34,616 nt of DNA from Solirubrobacterales bacterium (lineage in GTDB: Bacteria; Actinomycetota; Thermoleophilia; Solirubrobacterales; Solirubrobacteraceae). Below the pieces are notes generated by a model that was not told the DNA's origin, ran no database searches, and saw nothing but the letters and a program-made list of their open reading frames with translations. The position numbers and the translations under genes are program-made. Shown in pieces: positions 8,163 to 16,112 of this stretch (position 1 is the stretch's first letter; each line of letters opens with the position of its first letter). Location of the stretch: positions 1 through 34,616 of the forward strand of contig JAFAZV010000311.1 of NCBI GenBank assembly GCA_019239445.1, written 5' to 3'.

Positions 8163-9050
8163 ATGACGAGCACGATCGGCCTCATCGGCGCCGGGCGTAT
8201 GGGGCTCGCGATCGTGACGCGGCTCGTGCAGTCAGGTTTCGCCGTCATCGCCTCCGATCGCCGCGCCGAATGCGAGGGCGAAGTACGCCGCGTCGGTGCC
8301 GCATGGCAGGATTCCGCTCTTGGCGTGGCCGCCGCATCCGGCGTGCTGATCACGGTGCTGCCGGGCGCGCGGGAGCTCGAGGAGGTGATGGCGGTCGCGC
8401 TCCCCGCGCTGCAGCAGGGAGCGACGTGGATCGACATGACGAGCGCCGCGCCGGATGTCGGACGCAAGCTTCTCGAGATGGCGCGCGGCTACGGCATCGA
8501 GTGTCTCGATGCGCCGCTCGGCGGCAACCCGGCTGCTGCCGCGACCGGCCGGCTGCAGCTGTACGCGGGAGGCTCGGAGGCGACAGTTGCGCAGCAGCGC
8601 CGACTGCTCGAGTTGCTTGGCCGGATCGAGCACGTCGGCGGTCACGGCGCCGGCTACACGACCAAGCTGCTGATCAACCTGCTCTGGTTCGGGCAGGCGG
8701 TGGCGGTGACCGAGGCGTTGCTCCTGGCCCGGAGGATGGGCCTCGACCTCGATCGCCTGCGCAGCACGTTGACCCGCAGTTCCGCCGCCAGCCGGTTCAT
8801 CGAGCACGACCTGGATGCGCCCATGAACGGCGATTACCTGGCCGGGTTCGGTCTAGACCGCTGCTGCGAGGAGCTCGACGCCGTGACCGGGCTGGCTCGC
8901 GCGCACGCGGTGCCGTTCGAGCTCTCGAACGCCGTCAGGCGCGCGTACGCCGAATCGCTCGCTCGCTACGGTGCCGTCGGCGGCGAGCTGCTGGCGGTGG
9001 CGCTGCTCGAGGAACGGGCCGGTCTGCGGCTCCGGAGCCCCGAAGCTTGA
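8163..9050 (+). CDS. NAD(P)-dependent beta-hydroxyacid dehydrogenase (3-hydroxyisobutyrate dehydrogenase-like)
   Basis: A 295-residue member of the 3-hydroxyisobutyrate / 6-phosphogluconate dehydrogenase superfamily. It shows the Rossmann motif IGLIGAGRMGLAIVTRL, the substrate-binding segment CLDAPLGGNPAAAATGRL, and the catalytic-lysine helix GAGYTTKLLINLLW (usual form GxGxxxKxxNN). The C-terminal helical half is also typical. It oxidises a short beta-hydroxyacid; valine catabolism, tartronate semialdehyde or glyoxylate reduction are all possible, and the neighbours do not decide. The start ATG 8163 has no strong ribosome site. Its last 85 bases overlap, in opposite orientation, the end of the patatin gene. 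Confidence 0.9.
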   Translation: MTSTIGLIGAGRMGLAIVTRLVQSGFAVIASDRRAECEGEVRRVGAAWQDSALGVAAASGVLITVLPGARELEEVMAVALPALQQGATWIDMTSAAPDVGRKLLEMARGYGIECLDAPLGGNPAAAATGRLQLYAGGSEATVAQQRRLLELLGRIEHVGGHGAGYTTKLLINLLWFGQAVAVTEALLLARRMGLDLDRLRSTLTRSSAASRFIEHDLDAPMNGDYLAGFGLDRCCEELDAVTGLARAHAVPFELSNAVRRAYAESLARYGAVGGELLAVALLEERAGLRLRSPEA

Positions 9051-10126
9051 GCCGCGGCGTGGTCGGCCATCGCTTCGACGATCCGCTCGCGCCGCGTACT
9101 CTGCGGGCGGTCGCGGAACGTCTTCACGTAGGCGTCAAAGTCCCATGTCTCTAGGAACTGGGCCGCAGCGTCGCGGCCTGACTGGAACAGCCGCTGCTTG
9201 AGATGGGCGTCGTCATCGATGCTGAACTGGGTCGTGCTGACGCCGAGCGTGTCGATCGGGATCGTCCGCGCAAAGTTCGCCTGCTCGACATAGAGCCGGT
9301 CGTGCGCCTCCATCATCGTGCGGCCGATCGAGCGCAGGAACGAGAACAGTGAGTTTCGGCCGCCCGGCTGCGAGGCCTGTGCCGGGCCCGCGACAAGCGG
9401 ATCGTGATCGTCCGGCGCGACGAGCAGCAGTCCGAATGTCGGCCAGCGAGGGGGATGGTCCGGCGGGCAGTCGAACAGCCAGACCGGGAAGTTCGACAGG
9501 ATGCCGCCGTCCACGATCACGTGCTTGTCGTTTGCGTTGCGCGGGTCCTGGTAGACGACCGGGTTGAAGAACAGGGGGATCGACATGCTCATCCTGACCG
9601 CCCTTGCGATCTCGAGCTCGTCGGGATCGACGTTCAGATGCTCCCGCGCGTCGCGCGGCAGCACCAGCATGCGGCCATGGGTGAGATCCGAGGCGATCAC
9701 CTGCAGGCGATACTGGGCTCCAGCCGCGGGGTCCTCGCCATCCGCCGGCGGCATTTTCAGCTGACCGAAGCGGGTGAACCCAGTCGCCTCCAGCCGCTCG
9801 CGCATCCAGCCTTCGAAGTAGTTGCCGGGATGAAGCCCCTTGTGCCTGAGCAGCTGCAAGCCGGCGCCAATCAGGCCGCCAGCGCCATCCTCGAACTTCT
9901 TGTACTTCAGCTCCTCGAGCACCAGGGGCTCGAGCTCATCCCGGCCGTAGCCGGCAGCGACAAGCGCCGCAGTGATCGCGCCGGCCGAGGTGCCCGCCAC
10001 GCGCTGAGGCCGATAGCCCTCCGCGTCGAGGTGGCAGAACGCGCCCGCCAGTCCAATCCCCTTCACCCCGCCGCCCTCGAATACGAGGTCGACGCGTTTC
10101 TCGTCTGCGCTCGTTGCTACCGACAT
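8966..10126 (-). CDS. Patatin-like phospholipase
   Basis: A 386-residue patatin-family lipid acyl hydrolase. The oxyanion loop is EGGGVKGIGLAG (residues ~17-28), the nucleophile Ser47 is in AGTSAG, and the catalytic Asp206 is in VIVDGGILSNFP, so the Ser-Asp dyad is complete. There is no signal peptide or membrane segment, so the protein looks cytosolic unless exported by another route. The last ~30 residues are Ser/Arg/Ala-rich low complexity and are encoded antisense to the end of the 8163-9050 gene, so this tail may be unconserved. It follows the metalloprotease-like gene by 18 bp in the same direction, probably as one transcript. The natural substrate is unknown. Confidence 0.92.
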   Translation of the reverse strand: MSVATSADEKRVDLVFEGGGVKGIGLAGAFCHLDAEGYRPQRVAGTSAGAITAALVAAGYGRDELEPLVLEELKYKKFEDGAGGLIGAGLQLLRHKGLHPGNYFEGWMRERLEATGFTRFGQLKMPPADGEDPAAGAQYRLQVIASDLTHGRMLVLPRDAREHLNVDPDELEIARAVRMSMSIPLFFNPVVYQDPRNANDKHVIVDGGILSNFPVWLFDCPPDHPPRWPTFGLLLVAPDDHDPLVAGPAQASQPGGRNSLFSFLRSIGRTMMEAHDRLYVEQANFARTIPIDTLGVSTTQFSIDDDAHLKQRLFQSGRDAAAQFLETWDFDAYVKTFRDRPQSTRRERIVEAMADHAAAQASGLRSRRPARSSSSATASSSPPTAP

Positions 10127-10144
10127 CCCCTTCGCTCCCTTCGC

Positions 10145-11164
10145 TCAGCCCGTGCTCGCCATTGCAGCGGCGACGTGCGCCGCGGCGGCAGGTCCGCAGG
10201 CTGCATTCGACCACATCAGCTGGATGGGGACAGTCCCCGATCCGTCCGCGAGCTCGACCTCCTTGAACACCAGGGATATGTCGCCGGCGGCGTTGATCGG
10301 CAGGTCCCCGATCTCGCCCTGCCCGGTCTGCGAGTACCAGCCCAGCAGGTGGCCGTTGCCGGTGGCGTTCACGTCCTCGACTGCGGCATCCGTGCGAGCC
10401 TCGTTCAGCTCGTGGTAGAAGGTGGCGACGACGTTCTTCCACGGCTGGTCGAAGGCGACGATCCCGTTGTCACCTTCGGAATAGACGCCAATTGCGTAGT
10501 AGCAGGACGCCCCGCCCAGGTGGATTCCTCCGTGGTAGCCGCCAAGCCCCGCTTTCGAGCTCGCGGCATCGTCGGGGTCGATCTTGATCACGCCACCGCG
10601 GCGCCGCTCGTGCTCGGCCCGCTCGGCTGCCGCCGGCGTATGCGAAGGCGAGAAGTCATCGCAGAGCACGATGCCGGGCGGCAGCATGATGTTGATCACG
10701 CTCTGTGACGGATCCGCGTCGCCGAGAACGCCCGCGTCGTGCAGCTGCTTGGCCAGCGCTTCGGCGAAGTCCTTGTACACCGTGGCCGGCAGCGACATCT
10801 CGTGAACCACCGACGGCAGCATCTTCGACGTCACCGTCTCGCCCTCGAAGTACTGCTCGATCACGCTCTGCAGGTCCGGGTCGCTCATCGCGCGCGAGAG
10901 AGCGGCGTCGATCTGACGCATGTCGTCGCTCGAGTACCCGCCGGACGCGCCGACGTAGCAGTTGACGAACGTGAGCTGAGCGATCGTCGGACCGCCGTTG
11001 TTGACCAGGTTCCAGCTCGGCTGCGGTCGGAACCCAGGCGCCAGGTCGTCGCTACGCGGGCCGTTGGTCGGCTGCTGAGCCGGGTTTACTGCGTGCCGGT
11101 GAGCCGTCGAGCCCGGTCCGAGCACTACGTTGAGCGCCCGGACGGACGGATTCATTGCCCTCAC
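10145..11164 (-). CDS. Uncharacterised protein with a HELNEARTD zincin-like motif
   Basis: I do not recognise a named family for this 339-residue protein. Residues 251-259 read HELNEARTD after a hydrophobic VVATFY, and a GWYSQTGQGEIGDL segment follows about 20 residues later. This resembles a group of bacterial proteins with HELxEAxTDP...GWxxxxGEIxD, which I regard as probable zinc metallopeptidases; that link is from memory. Upstream is SVINIMLPPGIVLCDD and a Gly/His-rich GGYHGGIHLGGASCYYAIG stretch. There is no obvious signal peptide. GTG 11164 is preceded by AAGGGGGA; ATG 11155 is the alternative. The patatin-like lipase starts 18 bp downstream, so the pair may act together. Domain function is inferred from the motif only. 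Confidence 0.75.
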   Translation of the reverse strand: MRAMNPSVRALNVVLGPGSTAHRHAVNPAQQPTNGPRSDDLAPGFRPQPSWNLVNNGGPTIAQLTFVNCYVGASGGYSSDDMRQIDAALSRAMSDPDLQSVIEQYFEGETVTSKMLPSVVHEMSLPATVYKDFAEALAKQLHDAGVLGDADPSQSVINIMLPPGIVLCDDFSPSHTPAAAERAEHERRRGGVIKIDPDDAASSKAGLGGYHGGIHLGGASCYYAIGVYSEGDNGIVAFDQPWKNVVATFYHELNEARTDAAVEDVNATGNGHLLGWYSQTGQGEIGDLPINAAGDISLVFKEVELADGSGTVPIQLMWSNAACGPAAAAHVAAAMASTG

Positions 11165-11207
11165 GGAGGTCCCCCTTCATCGGTTTGGTGCAGAGCACGA
11201 AACCAAC

Positions 11208-12389
11208 TCAGCGACAGGCGCCGCGGTGACATTTCTCACAGGCCCTCGCCGCCCGCGCGCGCTCGCGAGCCCCGAAACGGGCGATCACGGAGCGATATGC
11301 CGCGAAGGCAGCTTTGCGCGTGTAGTCCGAGCGCAACAGTCCCTCGAAGGCGAACAGCGGCGGCGGCGTCAGAGCACCGGCACGAGCGATCGAATCGCGC
11401 AGGTTGAACCAGCGGAAGTCGGTTACGCCCAACGTACGGCCATAGTCGCGCGCCGCGCGCGCGAGGGCAACGAGCGCGGCCGCCTGCCCGCCTTCGCCGG
11501 CGCTCGCGGATGACACGCCTGTCTCGGTGACCCAGATCGGCACGCGGGCGTCGACGTGCGCCCGCGCCAGCAGGCAGCGGCGCAGCACACCGGCGGCCTG
11601 CACGAACTCGTGCCTGAACGTGTCACCCGCCGGCAGGAGCGGCGGATAAATCGCGCCGGGGTAGAAGTCGAGGCCGACGAAGCCGAGCGCGGCGCGGAAC
11701 GCGCGCCCGCCGCGCGTCGCGAGCCGCTCGAAGAAGGCGACATCGTTGCCCGGGTCGAAGCGGTAGGCGTAGGTGAAGCCGAAGTGCAGATGCGCAAAGC
11801 CGCGGCGCAACGCCTCGGCATGAGCCGCCTCGATGCCCTCAATCAGCGCGTCCTGCGCCCGCGGAAAGGCGCCGTCTGATGTGTTGGGCGAGAAGGTCAC
11901 ATTCACTTCGTTGGTGATGGTCATGGCAACCACGCCCGGATCGGGGCCGAACGCGTCGACGACGCGCCTGACGTAGCGCCGCCACGCCGTCAGATCTCCC
12001 GCCTGTGCGGCTGTCGGGTGGTAGCGGACCTGGAGCTCGACCTCGAACCCGTCCTGCGTGAGAGAGCGCGTCTCGCGCTGGAAGCGCCGGATCCCGGCCT
12101 CGCCGTCCGAGAAGAACATCCGGTTCAGCCGCAGCACGAGCTGACGGCGGCCCGGGCGCAGTGCCCGCAGCGCCGCGTGCTCCCGCTCGGCGTTGACGGG
12201 GGCTGACGGCAACTGGACGTTGCCCGCGCTGCCAGCCAGGCCGGGATCGACGCCGAAGCGAAGCGTCGGCGCCGGACGCGCCGTGACGTCGGCGTAGTTG
12301 CCCGTGCACAGCGGATCGCTCGCGGCACGTGCGAAGGAGGGCGCCAGCGCGGCGAGCACCACGATCGCGAGCGCAGTCAGCCGCCGCAC
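11208..12389 (-). CDS. Secreted TIM-barrel glycosidase-like protein (clan GH-A type)
   Basis: A 393-residue protein with a cleavable signal peptide (RRLTALAIVVLAALAPSFARA, cut before ASDPL). The mature part reads like a (beta/alpha)8 glycosidase: MTITNEVNVTF has the Asn-Glu pair that carries the acid/base in clan GH-A, and PIWVTETGVSS has the Glu expected for the nucleophile. FVGLDFYPGAIYPP and FRWFNLRD fit other barrel strands. The exact GH family is not clear to me. The C-terminus is Arg/Cys-rich (ACEKCHRGACR). GTG 12389 starts inside the last codons of the hydroxyacid dehydrogenase gene (13-base overlap), so translation is likely coupled. It would act outside the cell on a polysaccharide or glycoside. 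Confidence 0.75.
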   Translation of the reverse strand: MRRLTALAIVVLAALAPSFARAASDPLCTGNYADVTARPAPTLRFGVDPGLAGSAGNVQLPSAPVNAEREHAALRALRPGRRQLVLRLNRMFFSDGEAGIRRFQRETRSLTQDGFEVELQVRYHPTAAQAGDLTAWRRYVRRVVDAFGPDPGVVAMTITNEVNVTFSPNTSDGAFPRAQDALIEGIEAAHAEALRRGFAHLHFGFTYAYRFDPGNDVAFFERLATRGGRAFRAALGFVGLDFYPGAIYPPLLPAGDTFRHEFVQAAGVLRRCLLARAHVDARVPIWVTETGVSSASAGEGGQAAALVALARAARDYGRTLGVTDFRWFNLRDSIARAGALTPPPLFAFEGLLRSDYTRKAAFAAYRSVIARFGARERARAARACEKCHRGACR

Positions 12390-13558
12390 GCGTAGAGAGC
12401 CGACCGATCGAGGTCCGTGAGTGAGGTGTGACCGGTAAGACCGAGGGCGACGTCGATGTCGGCCCTGATCACGTCGAGGACGTGCCGCACACCGGCTTCT
12501 CCACGCGCGGCCACCGCCCACGCCCAGGCGCGGCCGATCAGCACGGCGCGGGCGCCCAGAGCGAGCATCTTGACGACGTCGAGCCCGGTCCGGATCCCTC
12601 CGTCGGCCAGCACCTCGACCTGATCGCCGACCGCTGCGAGAACCTCGGGTAGCGCCCGGGCGGTCGAGGGGACCGAGTCGAGTTGGCGCCCGCCGTGGTT
12701 CGACACCACCACAGCGTCCACTCCCGCCGCCACCGCCCGCCGCGCGTCTTCGGGGTCGAGCACCCCCTTGACGACGAGTCGTCCCGGCCAGTGCTCGCGC
12801 ACCCAGGCGATGTCCTTCCAGGTCACGCTGGGATCGAACTGCCCGTCGACCCACGTGCGGAACGCCGCCGGCGTACGCGCGCCCGGTACCGCGCGCTCGA
12901 GGTTGCCGAACGTGAGCGGTTTGCCGCCGAGCGCGACCTCGCGGACCCAGCGCGGATGGCTGAGCAGGTCCAGGCCGCGCAGCAGCTTGGCCCACGGCTG
13001 CGGGTCGCCGACGATCGCGTTGCGGGTGTCGCGGTGGCGGGCACCCACGACGGCGAGGTCGACAGTCAGCACCAGCACGGGGGCGCCGACCGCGAGCGCG
13101 CGCGCCATCAGCTCCTCGGCGTAGCTGCGGTCGCGCATCACGTAGAGCTGAAACCACGGCGGGCGCTTGGTAGCGCGCGCCACCTCCTCGAGGCTGCAGA
13201 TCGACACCGTCGATTCCACGAATGGGACCCCGGCCGCCTCGGCGGCGCGCGCCGCCTGCACCTCGGCGCGAGCGGCGAGCATGCCGCCGAGCCCGACAGG
13301 CCCAAGAATCACCGGGAGCGCCAGGCGCTGTGAGAGAACCTCGACCGCCGGGTCGCGCGTCGAGACGTCGCGCATCACGACCTGGCGCAGCAGCAAGCGC
13401 TCGAGGTCGCGGACGTTGGCGCGCAGCGTGGCCTCTTCGTAGGCGCCGCCGTCGACGTAGTCGAACAACTGCCGGGGAAGCTTACGGCGCGCCAGCTCCC
13501 GGTAGTCGAGCGCGGTTGCCGGCGCCAGCCGCAGCGGCCGATCAGCACTGAACCGCAC
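12377..13558 (-). CDS. lldD: FMN-dependent 2-hydroxyacid dehydrogenase/oxidase
   Basis: A 393-residue enzyme of the lactate dehydrogenase / glycolate oxidase family. Diagnostic pieces are FDYVDGGAYEEATLRAN near the N-terminus, PVILGPVGLGGM, WFQLYVMRDR, LVVKGVLDPEDA with the FMN-binding Lys, and the active-site motif VVSNHGGRQLD containing the catalytic His and Arg. LADGGIRTGLDVVK binds the FMN phosphate. It oxidises a 2-hydroxyacid, such as lactate, to the 2-oxoacid, passing electrons to oxygen, quinone or another acceptor. The symbol is a family label; mycofactocin-associated or mandelate-type paralogues look similar. GTG 13558 overlaps the end of the GNAT gene by 17 bases, and its own end overlaps the glycosidase start. 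Confidence 0.9.
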   Translation of the reverse strand: MRFSADRPLRLAPATALDYRELARRKLPRQLFDYVDGGAYEEATLRANVRDLERLLLRQVVMRDVSTRDPAVEVLSQRLALPVILGPVGLGGMLAARAEVQAARAAEAAGVPFVESTVSICSLEEVARATKRPPWFQLYVMRDRSYAEELMARALAVGAPVLVLTVDLAVVGARHRDTRNAIVGDPQPWAKLLRGLDLLSHPRWVREVALGGKPLTFGNLERAVPGARTPAAFRTWVDGQFDPSVTWKDIAWVREHWPGRLVVKGVLDPEDARRAVAAGVDAVVVSNHGGRQLDSVPSTARALPEVLAAVGDQVEVLADGGIRTGLDVVKMLALGARAVLIGRAWAWAVAARGEAGVRHVLDVIRADIDVALGLTGHTSLTDLDRSALYACGG

Positions 13559-14012
13559 GGCGCGAGCCTAACGAACCGGCGGGGCGCTGGAGTTGCACCT
13601 GACGCTCCTCAGCGGAGAACCCGAGACTGCGATAAACGCGAATCGCCGAGTCATCCGGATCGGCGACGATTACCAGAGTGTGCGCTCCGAGGACGTCGGC
13701 GGCGTAGCGGCCGGCGTCGAACAGCAGCCAGCTCGCCAGCCCTCGGCGACGGTGGTCGGGGTGCGTTTCGACCATCTGGTAGCGAGCTAAGCCCGGCTCA
13801 GTTGCGATCACGCCGAGCGAAGCGACCAAATGACCGTTCGCGAAGGCGCCGAACCAGGCGCCGGCGCCTTCCTCACATACGCGGCGAGAGGCGGCCAGCT
13901 GCCTCTCGACGAAGCCGCGTTGGTTTGAGCTGTCGTCGTCCGCGTAGACGCTCAGGCGCAGATCGGCAGCTGGCGCCCAGTCATCGTCGTCCTGTAGGGG
14001 TCTGAATGCCAC
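13542..14012 (-). CDS. GNAT acetyltransferase, C-terminal catalytic half (possibly frameshifted from the upstream half)
   Basis: A 156-residue GNAT domain with the acetyl-CoA motif VETHPDHRRRGLASWLL and the closing IRVYRSLGFSAEERQVQL. It starts at GTG 14012. As I recall, the usual architecture in actinobacteria is a ~290-residue protein whose first half carries a WWGNF segment, and exactly such a half is encoded immediately upstream in another frame, ending at 13981 and overlapping by 32 bases. Either the gene has a frameshift (net one extra base, modulo three) or it has split into two coupled genes. The tandem GTGGCGTGGC near the junction is a plausible slippage site. Substrate unknown. Confidence 0.78.
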   Translation of the reverse strand: MAFRPLQDDDDWAPAADLRLSVYADDDSSNQRGFVERQLAASRRVCEEGAGAWFGAFANGHLVASLGVIATEPGLARYQMVETHPDHRRRGLASWLLFDAGRYAADVLGAHTLVIVADPDDSAIRVYRSLGFSAEERQVQLQRPAGSLGSRRAVQC

Positions 14013-14403
14013 GCCACGCGCCGCGGGGAGCCGGCGGCTCGCGCAGCCGCGGCGCGGACAGGACCATGTTCACCTCAGCGCTCAACCCGAGCTCGTCGAT
14101 CTCGCCGCGATCGCCGATCGCGCCTTCGGTTCCGTCGACGCCGAACGCCAAGTGGGCGGCGTGCGGGAACTGGGCGAGGAACAAGCGGCGCAGCCCGGCC
14201 GCCTGGCCGGCGCCGACCGGACGCCCGAGCAGGACGAAGTTGCCCCACCAAAAATCTTCCTGCGCAGGCGTCTTGACGACGATGCAGCGATCGCGGGGGG
14301 TGATGCTCGAGCCGCCGAGGCGCCGGAGCCCGATGTCGGTGCGGTAGCCGAGTGACTCTACGCGCACGATCGCACCGTAGCGGGCGACTAGGCCGGGCTC
14401 ATC
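13981..14403 (-). CDS. N-terminal half of a two-part GNAT protein (separate frame)
   Basis: The frame encodes LVARYGAIVRVESLGYRTDI, then the distinctive DFWWGNFVLLGRPV, FPHAAHLAFGVDG and LGLSAEVNMVLSAPRL. I know this arrangement as the N-terminal half of a GNAT-related protein; the catalytic half follows in another frame (13542-14012). The frame ends at TGA 13981. I cannot place a start: homology seems to begin near 14403, two bases after the DUF2332 stop, but the first in-frame start codon inside is GTG 14367, and an upstream ATG would lie deep in the DUF2332 gene. This missing start supports a damaged or mis-sequenced gene. Confidence 0.65.
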   Translation of the reverse strand, partial: DEPGLVARYGAIVRVESLGYRTDIGLRRLGGSSITPRDRCIVVKTPAQEDFWWGNFVLLGRPVGAGQAAGLRRLFLAQFPHAAHLAFGVDGTEGAIGDRGEIDELGLSAEVNMVLSAPRLREPPAPRGAWRGIQTPTGRR

Positions 14404-14404
14404 G

Positions 14405-15571
14405 TCACCCCGCCAGCCACTCGAGCCAGGCAGCGCCGGGATGGGCAAGGCCGAGCAGACCGCCGGAGCGATGACCATCGCGGTAGGCCAGCCGTCCGAC
14501 GACACCGAACACGCCGTCGCGGCGGTTGCGCTCGACGAGGGCCGGCGGTGTCGGCAGTCCGAGCACGTTGTCGCTGGCCGAAGCGCCCAGCGGCACAAGT
14601 GGGTCGATCGAGACCCAATCCAGATCGCGTGTCGCGCCCGCGTCCGCAACCAGCGCCCGGAAGGAGCGCAGCTGTTCGGCGGCAAAGAAGACGTTCACAT
14701 AGGTGTCGGTCAAGCACACGAGCCGCTCGGTCGGAATTGCCTCGAGCACGCCCGCCAGCACATCGCCTACGTCGCCCCGGACCATCTGCGCCGGTTCGCG
14801 TGTGACCACGTCGACGGCGTGGTGAAATCGAGTCACGGCGCCGATTTCCTGCGGGATGCAGGCGGCAAGCCAAGCCCGCACCTCAGGGTCGCGAACGTCG
14901 AGCGGCTCGACGTCGATGCCGATACGTTCGCTCACCCGTGGAAGCCGCGCCGGAAGCGGCGGCGGCGCGCCGCCACGAACCTCGGTCTCGATCCTGACCG
15001 CTGAGTCAGGGTCGCCGGCTGTCCTCACCTGGCCCCCGGGGCCGTTGAAGTGGTAGCTGTAGCGGTCGAACTGCAGCGCGAGCCCGGCGCCGGTGCCAAC
15101 GTCGACGAGCGCCAGCTCTCGCTCCGCGGCGCCCGCGGCGGCCAGCGCGGGCACGAGCCCGGCGCAGCGGCCCACCTCATTCATCTGGTAGCGATGCGTC
15201 GCGCTCAGCTCGAGCAGCCGGTCGCGGTGCTCGAGGCAGAAGCTCCGGTACTCGTCCCGGAAGCGAGCATCCAGCGGTGGTTGCGGCTCTCCGGGCCGCG
15301 GGAAGAAGTCGCGGAGCGGCTGGGGCTCGCTCTCGAGGACGAGGAACGCCGCCGCCGCCTGGAACAGCAGCGCTGGCAGCTTGTCGGGCGGGATCATGGC
15401 GGCGATTGCGAGCAGCTCCTGATCGTCGCGCAGCACCTCGAACTGGGCCGCCGTCAGGCGCCACGAGCTCGGGGAGCCGGGAGCAGACCACGCCGCGGCC
15501 ACCGCCGCTGCCTCGTCGGCGACGACGCGCGGGTCGGTGGCAAACGGCGCGCGGGCTTGCTTCACCCGCAC
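14405..15571 (-). CDS. DUF2332 family protein
   Basis: A 388-residue protein that I place in DUF2332, a family common in actinobacteria with no assigned reaction. Characteristic segments are LRDFFPRPGEPQPPL, ATHRYQMNEVGRCAGLVP, and VDVGTGAGLALQFDRYSY, which looks like a Rossmann or SAM-binding glycine loop. RIGIDVEPLDVRD and VCLTDTYVNVFF follow at spacings consistent with later strands. A methyltransferase-like fold is therefore possible but inferred. It starts at GTG 15571, only 40 bp from the divergent LigD phosphoesterase gene, and heads the overlapping minus-strand cluster of GNAT, hydroxyacid dehydrogenase and glycosidase genes. Confidence 0.82.
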   Translation of the reverse strand: MRVKQARAPFATDPRVVADEAAAVAAAWSAPGSPSSWRLTAAQFEVLRDDQELLAIAAMIPPDKLPALLFQAAAAFLVLESEPQPLRDFFPRPGEPQPPLDARFRDEYRSFCLEHRDRLLELSATHRYQMNEVGRCAGLVPALAAAGAAERELALVDVGTGAGLALQFDRYSYHFNGPGGQVRTAGDPDSAVRIETEVRGGAPPPLPARLPRVSERIGIDVEPLDVRDPEVRAWLAACIPQEIGAVTRFHHAVDVVTREPAQMVRGDVGDVLAGVLEAIPTERLVCLTDTYVNVFFAAEQLRSFRALVADAGATRDLDWVSIDPLVPLGASASDNVLGLPTPPALVERNRRDGVFGVVGRLAYRDGHRSGGLLGLAHPGAAWLEWLAG

Positions 15572-15611
15572 ATCATTCCGCGCCGGGCATGCCGCGCGCT
15601 ACCGTCAGGCG

Positions 15612-16112
15612 GTGGGGAGCGCTCGCCGCTACGTCATCCAGCAGCACTCCGCCAGCACCGAGCACTACGACCTGCGGCTTCAGACTGGCGATGTGCTGCG
15701 TTCGTGGGCGGTGCCAAAGGGACCATCACTGAATCCCGCCGATCGCCGCCTGGCCCAACCTGTGCCGGACCACAGCCTCGGGCACGGCGACTTCGAGGGC
15801 GTGCTGCCCGACGCGCGGCGAGGGACCGGAGCGGTGATCATCTGGGACGAGGGCACCTACGACCTGCATCCCACAGCGAGGGACGGCGCGAAGACGCTGG
15901 CCGACGCGCTGGAGCGAGGTCATGCGGCGATCGAGCTGCACGGCCACAAGCTGCGGGGCGGTTGGGCGCTCACGCGGGTCGCCGTCCCGCCGGCCGAACG
16001 CTGGATCCTGGTCAAGATGCGCGATGCCGAAGCCGACCCGGCATGCGACATCACCGCCTCGCGGCCGGAGTCGGTCCGCAGCGGGCGGACGCTCGGCGAG
16101 CTGAGCCCATGA
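15612..16112 (+). CDS. Stand-alone LigD 3'-phosphoesterase domain
   Basis: About 166 residues matching the PE module of LigD. RYVIQQHSASTEHYDLRL contains the metal-binding His and Asp residues, followed by VLRSWAVPKGPSLNPADRR and later FEGVLP, GAVIIWDEGTYDL and GGWALTRV. The module trims 3' phosphates and ribonucleotides at DNA ends before ligation. GTG 15612 lies just before the conserved region; a longer in-frame start at GTG 15537 would run into the divergent DUF2332 gene and is less likely. The stop overlaps the next gene by ATGA, so the GNAT gene is translated next. The LigD polymerase module is a separate gene at 6642-7586. Confidence 0.9.
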   Translation: MGSARRYVIQQHSASTEHYDLRLQTGDVLRSWAVPKGPSLNPADRRLAQPVPDHSLGHGDFEGVLPDARRGTGAVIIWDEGTYDLHPTARDGAKTLADALERGHAAIELHGHKLRGGWALTRVAVPPAERWILVKMRDAEADPACDITASRPESVRSGRTLGELSP

